Positions 6,783 to 10,793 of a stretch of 10,793 nt of DNA are shown piece after piece. The stretch's first letter is position 1. Every line of letters starts with the position of its first letter. The notes beneath the pieces were generated by a model. The model searched no databases and had not been told where the DNA came from. It saw only the letters and a program-made list of their open reading frames with translations. The stretch is from Acidobacteriota bacterium (lineage in GTDB: Bacteria > Acidobacteriota > Terriglobia > Terriglobales > Acidobacteriaceae). A program made the translations under genes and the position numbers. The DNA is taken from contig JAJXXG010001199.1 of the NCBI GenBank assembly GCA_021781255.1, positions 1-10,793 on the forward strand, read 5' to 3'.

Positions 6783-7868
6783 TCAGCGGCTCGGAACGGT
6801 CTCCTGAGCCTCGGCGGAGCGCGCGCTTTCATGCCCGCTCTGGTCGATGGCGCTGACGGCGTAATGATAGGTGTGCCCGGGCTGCACGCGGGCGTCGTGG
6901 AAAGCGGGGCCGACCAGCGGCTCGGGCGGCGAGATGCGCTCCCAGGCGGCGTCGTCCTCGCGGCGGTAGACGATGTAGCCGGCGAGGTCGGCCTCTGTGT
7001 CGGGGCGCCAGTTCAGGTCGATTGCGGGCGCGAGGCCGTCAGCTGCGGCGGTTGCCACGGCGGCCAGATCGCGGGGCACGGCGGGCGGAAAGATGTCGCG
7101 CACGTCGATGCGCACGGGCTGGGATGGCTCACCCGCCAGCTCGAGGGTCTGGCCGTTGGCCGCGAGGCGCACCACGCGCTGGGCCTGATACTCGTAGCTC
7201 TGGCCGGTGCGTACGGTGGTGTCGATGGCCGCCGCGGCAGCCAGGCCGGTGTCTACGAGCAGGTTTTGCCGGAGCGGCTCGGCGGGTTGGGCAAGCAGGC
7301 CCTGCCGGGGCGGAGTCTGCGCGGGGTTGAGAAGGGTGCGGCGAAGACGGACGGCAGTGGTGGTTCCGTCGGGTGTCCAGCGCAGAGCGACACCGTTTTT
7401 GCGCAGCTCGGCGGAGAGGCCGGTGACGGGCGCGGGCGCCTGGCCGGCCAGGACCACGGAGGGATTCGACGGGCCGGCGGAGCGGCCGTTGTCATTCTTC
7501 AGCTCCACGAAGTAGCGGAGCGGGCGCGGTGTGCCTGTGGCGAGTTCGGAGGGCAACTGCTCTGCGAACGTGGCGGATTTGCCGGGCGCGAGCTGCAGGT
7601 TGGCGACGGCCGCGCACTGCCCCGTTTCCTGCTGGCGGCAGATGCCTGCGCTGACGTCGCTTTTGAGGGGCAGCTTGTCGGTGTTGCGGGCAGGGACGGT
7701 AAAGGTAAGCGTGACGCGGTTGCCGGTGCGCACAGCGGCCAGATCCGTGACCCGCGCGGGCAGGTTGAGCGAGGGCGGCTGCGGTGCGCCGGGGGTGCCG
7801 CAACCGGAAAGCGCCGCGGCCAGCGCGACAGCCAGCGAAGCCAATATGCGTGGATGCGCCGTACTCAT
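6783..7868 (-). CDS. Lipoprotein with about three fibronectin type III domains
   Basis: A 361-residue envelope protein. A short n-region with Arg7, a hydrophobic segment (8-20) and the lipobox LSGC predict lipidation at Cys23 and anchoring in a membrane. A proline-rich linker (24-38) leads to three beta-sandwich segments with fibronectin III character, at about 36-143, 145-256 and 262-358. The last is the clearest: PAVPRDLAAV, then IDLNWRPDTEADLAGYIVYR, and at its end HTYHYAVSAIDQSGHES. The second has the matching SYEYQAQRVVRL strand. Cys77 and Cys85 in the first domain could form a disulfide. No catalytic motif is visible, so a binding or scaffold role is likely but unproven. GGGAGG lies only 2 nt from the ATG, an unusually tight spacing. 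No better start is seen, because a later one would remove the positive n-region. It is divergent from the MFS transporter (151-bp gap) and probably the first gene of an operon with the FAH-family gene. Confidence 0.88.
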   Translation of the reverse strand: MSTAHPRILASLAVALAAALSGCGTPGAPQPPSLNLPARVTDLAAVRTGNRVTLTFTVPARNTDKLPLKSDVSAGICRQQETGQCAAVANLQLAPGKSATFAEQLPSELATGTPRPLRYFVELKNDNGRSAGPSNPSVVLAGQAPAPVTGLSAELRKNGVALRWTPDGTTTAVRLRRTLLNPAQTPPRQGLLAQPAEPLRQNLLVDTGLAAAAAIDTTVRTGQSYEYQAQRVVRLAANGQTLELAGEPSQPVRIDVRDIFPPAVPRDLAAVATAAADGLAPAIDLNWRPDTEADLAGYIVYRREDDAAWERISPPEPLVGPAFHDARVQPGHTYHYAVSAIDQSGHESARSAEAQETVPSR

Positions 7869-8019
7869 GCCCTCCCAGTCTAACGGAGCGGCGCGGAGAT
7901 GCCGTGGCGGGCTATCTGCTACGATTCACTTTTAACCGGCAGGATGGGCGCGTGCGCCGCGGAAGACCGTTGGCCGTGCGGGCGGCATCGCGGCCGGCTG
8001 GGCGGAAGAAAGACAGGAT

Positions 8020-9840
8020 ATGACTGCCAGTGACTCCTCCGATGTAACCGCACTGGCCGACGACCGGACCCGTCTCGGCTATAACCGCTTCCTGATCTTC
8101 GTGGCCGGACTGGGCGGGCTGCTGTACGGCATCGATGTCGGGATTATCGGCGGTGCTTTGCCGTATCTTGAGGCCACGTCGGGACTGACGCCGGGCGAAC
8201 TGTCTGCGATTGTGGCGGCGGTGCTGCTGGGGAGCGTGTTCTCCACGCTGTTTGCGGGGCTGCTGGCCGACCTGATGGGACGCAAGCCGCTGATGATTCT
8301 GAGCGGGGCGGCATTCATCCTGAGCATTCCCATGATTGCGCTGTCGCACGGCTACGGGCCGCTGTTTTACGGGCGTCTGCTGCAGGGCATCAGCGGCGGG
8401 CTGATTGGCGTGGTGGTGCCGCTGTACCTGGCGGAGTGCCTTTCCGCAACGAGCCGCGGCAAGGGCACGGCGGTCTTCCAGTGGATGCTGACGCTGGGGA
8501 TTGTGACGGCGGCGCTGGTGGGCATCTACTTCAGCTATCGCGTGGCGGCGGTGGCGCAGGCAGCCAATGCGGCGGCGCTGTTCGCGTTCAAGGACCAGGC
8601 GTGGCGGAGCATCTTCTGGGTATCTCTGCCGCCGGGCATGTTGTTTGTGGCCGGGGTGTTCCGGGTGAGCGAGTCGCCGCGCTGGCTGTTCCGGCACGGG
8701 CGCAAGGACCAGGCGCTGGCGGCGCTGCTGCGCTCGCGCACGCCAGAGCAGGCCGAGACGGAACTGACGGAGATGCTGGACTCTGCCCGAGTGCTGGAGT
8801 GGCGCCGCGCAACGGGCGAGAAGGTGCGGGACTCGCTGCTGAGCCGCAAGTACGTGGTGCCGTTTCTGCTGGCGTGCGTGATTCTGTTCTGCAATACGGC
8901 CACGGGGATCAACTCGATCATTGGCTACAACACGGGCATCCTGCTGCAGAGCGGGCTGTCGGACCTGCAGTCGCACTGGGGCTACGTGCTGTTCACGGTG
9001 GTGAACTTTGGCATGACCATGGTGGGCATGGCGCTGGTGGATCGCAAGGGACGACGGTTTCTGCTGATTCTGGGCACCGGCGGCATTATTGCTTCGCTGG
9101 CGGTAGTGGGATTCCTGTTCCGGCAGAACGAGAGTCAGGGCGTGGACTGCAGCGCGCTGGTGCAGATGATGGTGACGCCGCAAGAGGACCTGACGATGCG
9201 GTTTGACGCAGAGCAGGCGCGCAAGTTGCTGGCGGCGCGTGGCGCGGCAGAGAACAGCATCGACGGCGGACACGCAACGTTTGCCATCATCTACTCCTAT
9301 GGCGACTTTACGGCGGCCACGAGCTACGTGCGCTCGGATGATCCGGCGGCGGCTCCGCTGAAGATCAGTCGCGCCAGTTGCGTGCCGGGCAGCAAGGTGG
9401 AGGCGTTCTTCAAGAACCCCTTTGGCGACCTGGCGGAGGCGCAGGTGGCTCCGCTGAAGATTGAAAAGGCCGTGCTGGCGCCGGTGCCGGACGAGGCGAA
9501 AGGCTGGCGCGTAGCACTGGGGCTGTACGCCTTTATGGCGTTCTATGCGCTGGGGCCGGGCGTGGTGGTGTGGCTCGCGTTGTCAGAGCTGATGCCGACA
9601 CGCATCCGATCGATCGGCATGAGCATTGCGCTGGTGATCAACCAGCTTGTCTCCACCACGCTGGCGGCGATCTTTCTGCCGTTTGTGGGCAAGTACGGCT
9701 ACTCGCCGATGTTCTTTCTGTTCGCGGGCTTCACGGTGATCTACTTTGTGACGGCGGTGTACTATCTGCCGGAGACGAAGGGCAAGACGCTGGAAGAGAT
9801 TGAAGCGTACTTTGAGAATCCCGAGGCGCAGGAAGAATAG
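8020..9840 (+). CDS. MFS transporter, sugar porter family, with a long periplasmic insertion
   Basis: A 606-residue inner-membrane carrier; typical bacterial sugar porters have about 450-490. Family signatures are GLLADLMGRK (80-89), GRLLQGISGG (118-127), YLAE (136-139), ESPRWLF (218-224), GINSIIGYN (296-304), DRKGRR (341-346), ELMPTRIRS (523-531) and PETKGKTLEEIEAYF (584-598). I place twelve helices at about 22-48, 61-83, 91-109, 113-136, 152-172, 194-213, 279-303, 318-340, 347-367, 497-521, 532-556 and 563-583. Between helices 9 and 10 lie about 128 extra hydrophilic residues (368-495), on the periplasmic side by family topology, with two cysteines (377, 454). Residues aligning with GLUT1 Asn288, Asn317, Trp388 and Asn411 are present (Asn298, Asn329, Trp518, Asn541). 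The tandem Gln pair before GIN is replaced by Asn292-Thr293. Substrate is therefore uncertain: a sugar or polyol, probably with proton symport. The start has only a weak purine-rich ribosome site (AGACAGG). It converges on glmS with 13 bp between. Confidence 0.93.
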   Translation: MTASDSSDVTALADDRTRLGYNRFLIFVAGLGGLLYGIDVGIIGGALPYLEATSGLTPGELSAIVAAVLLGSVFSTLFAGLLADLMGRKPLMILSGAAFILSIPMIALSHGYGPLFYGRLLQGISGGLIGVVVPLYLAECLSATSRGKGTAVFQWMLTLGIVTAALVGIYFSYRVAAVAQAANAAALFAFKDQAWRSIFWVSLPPGMLFVAGVFRVSESPRWLFRHGRKDQALAALLRSRTPEQAETELTEMLDSARVLEWRRATGEKVRDSLLSRKYVVPFLLACVILFCNTATGINSIIGYNTGILLQSGLSDLQSHWGYVLFTVVNFGMTMVGMALVDRKGRRFLLILGTGGIIASLAVVGFLFRQNESQGVDCSALVQMMVTPQEDLTMRFDAEQARKLLAARGAAENSIDGGHATFAIIYSYGDFTAATSYVRSDDPAAAPLKISRASCVPGSKVEAFFKNPFGDLAEAQVAPLKIEKAVLAPVPDEAKGWRVALGLYAFMAFYALGPGVVVWLALSELMPTRIRSIGMSIALVINQLVSTTLAAIFLPFVGKYGYSPMFFLFAGFTVIYFVTAVYYLPETKGKTLEEIEAYFENPEAQEE

Positions 9841-9853
9841 CGCCGGAGCGGGA

Positions 9854-10793
9854 TTACGCCTCGATGACAGCCTTGGAGAGATTGCGGGGACGGTCCACGT
9901 TGACGCCGCGCTCGATGGCCATGTGATAGCTGAAGAGCTGCAGGGGGATGACCTCGGGGATGGGCATGAGGTGCTCGCCGACGGGGTCGATCCAGATGCA
10001 GTCGGCGGTGAGCGCGGCTACGTCGCGGTCTCCGGCGCTGGCGACGGCGATGACGCGCGCGCCCTGCTTTTGCAGGTCTTCGAGGAGCTGCAGGGATTTT
10101 TGATAGCGCAGGACGGAGTCGGGCAGAGAGTGGTCCACGGTGGCGAGAGCGACGAGCGGGACCTGCTCGCTGACGAGGGCGTTGGGCCCGTGCTTGAGCT
10201 CGCCGGAAGGGTAACCCTCGGCCTGCACGTAAGAGGACTCCTTCATTTTGAGCGCGCCCTCGCGGGCGATGGCGTAGTGGACGCCGCGGCCGAGGTAGAG
10301 GAAGCTGCCGGCGTTGCGGTAGCGGCCGGCCAGCTCGGCGGTCTGGGCGCGCCAGGCGTCGAGATGGCGCTGAATGTGGTTGGGCAGAGCGAGTAACTCG
10401 GCGAGGCGGCGGTCGATCTCCGCGGGACTGAGCGTGCCGAGTTTTTGCGCGATATAGAGCGCGAGCAGATAGAGCGCGGTGAGCTGGCAGGAGAAGCTTT
10501 TGGTGGCGGGGATGGCCAGCTCAGGGCCGGCGGCGAGCGGCATGGCGGCGGAGGCCTCGCGCAGCATGGTGCTGCCGCTGACGTTGGCGATGGCGAGCGT
10601 CTGCTGGCCGCCGCTGCGGGCGCAACGGAGCGCGGCGAGCGTGTCGCTGGTTTCGCCGGACTGCGAGATGACGAGGACGGAGGGCTGGCGCGGATTGGCG
10701 GCGGGCCGGCAACTGTACTCGCTGGAATATTCGACATCGACGGCGAGGCCGCAGAGGTCTTCGAGGATGATTTCGGCAGCGAGGCCGGCGTGG
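9854..10793 (-). CDS. glmS: Glucosamine-6-phosphate synthase, C-terminal part (runs off the window)
   Basis: Makes glucosamine 6-phosphate from fructose 6-phosphate and glutamine, the first step towards UDP-GlcNAc for peptidoglycan and lipopolysaccharide. Only the 3' part is present: the frame stays open to the window edge and gives about 312 of an expected 600 or so residues, so the glutaminase domain and the true start lie outside. Visible are most of the first sugar-isomerase (SIS) domain, with ISQSGETSDT (about 10639-10668) and ANVSGST, then IPATKSFSCQ, and the whole second SIS domain with YLGRGVHYAIAREGALKMKE and GELKHGPNAL. The tail is NVDRPRNLSKAVIEA. Residues matching E. coli GlmS Glu488 (KMKESSY), His504 (ELKHGP) and Lys603 (NLSKAV) are intact, so the isomerase site should work. 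IPATKSFSCQ differs from the common VASTKAFTTQ version. A frame starting at the ATG at 10567 is only an internal methionine and should not be taken as the start. A SIS-only paralogue such as a sugar deglycase is a less likely alternative. Confidence 0.93.
   Translation of the reverse strand, partial: HAGLAAEIILEDLCGLAVDVEYSSEYSCRPAANPRQPSVLVISQSGETSDTLAALRCARSGGQQTLAIANVSGSTMLREASAAMPLAAGPELAIPATKSFSCQLTALYLLALYIAQKLGTLSPAEIDRRLAELLALPNHIQRHLDAWRAQTAELAGRYRNAGSFLYLGRGVHYAIAREGALKMKESSYVQAEGYPSGELKHGPNALVSEQVPLVALATVDHSLPDSVLRYQKSLQLLEDLQKQGARVIAVASAGDRDVAALTADCIWIDPVGEHLMPIPEVIPLQLFSYHMAIERGVNVDRPRNLSKAVIEA

Noticed and set aside
6780..7883. Plus-strand open frame (367 codons) across the lipoprotein gene
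   Set aside because: Its span mirrors the lipoprotein gene almost exactly and the product is Gly/Arg-rich and low in information, while the opposite strand encodes a signal peptide, lipobox and fibronectin-III strands.
7946..7963. Short GC palindrome GGCGCGTGCGCC between the lipoprotein and the transporter
   Set aside because: Arms of 5 bp of pure G/C are common by chance at this base composition, and the position suggests neither a terminator nor a clear operator.
7912..9273. Long minus-strand open frame (453 codons) opposite the MFS transporter
   Set aside because: It is rich in His, Arg and Gln, has no domain pattern, and lies antisense to a clear transporter. Long antisense frames are expected where GC-rich codon bias suppresses stops.

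Overview
The window is a GC-rich stretch of chromosome with short intergenic gaps and housekeeping genes. No insertion sequence, phage gene, RNA gene or CRISPR array is visible. The gene content fits an aerobic Gram-negative soil bacterium: an HslU protease ATPase, a TonB-dependent outer-membrane receptor, a large sugar-porter-type MFS protein, and a fibronectin-type-III lipoprotein. The style of HslU, GlmS and the small conserved hypothetical protein suggests Acidobacteriota, class Terriglobia (Acidobacterium, Terriglobus, Granulicella relatives). This assignment comes from recall and general style and was not checked by a search.

Layout. Positions 8-1507 (+) hold hslU, whose hslV partner is presumably just off the left edge. 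A MarR-family regulator (1552-1995, -) faces hslU tail to tail. It is divergent from a BtuB-like TonB-dependent receptor (2070-3950, +). The 74-bp gap between regulator and receptor carries two inverted repeats that look like operators. From 3964 to 7868 all genes lie on the minus strand. In transcription order they are a three-domain fibronectin-III lipoprotein, a fumarylacetoacetate hydrolase (FAH) family enzyme, a transaldolase, and a conserved hypothetical protein of 178 residues. The lipoprotein and FAH gene are 28 bp apart and probably co-transcribed. Transaldolase and the hypothetical gene each have a strong Shine-Dalgarno sequence. They are separated by a hairpin and a short repeat-like sequence, so they are probably separate units. 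Divergent from the lipoprotein is a 606-residue MFS transporter of the sugar-porter family (8020-9840, +). The window ends inside glmS (minus strand, 3' half only).

Most genes are metabolic housekeeping: proteolysis, the pentose phosphate pathway, amino-sugar synthesis and sugar transport. The two places that deserve attention are the MarR/TonB-receptor divergon with its paired palindromes, and the MFS transporter. The transporter has an insertion of about 128 residues predicted to lie in the periplasm, and it lacks the sugar-binding glutamine pair of typical glucose/xylose porters. I found no convincing evidence of a wholly new multi-gene system. No gap between genes exceeds 300 bases; the longest (4501-4758, 258 bp) is described under its hairpin and repeat.
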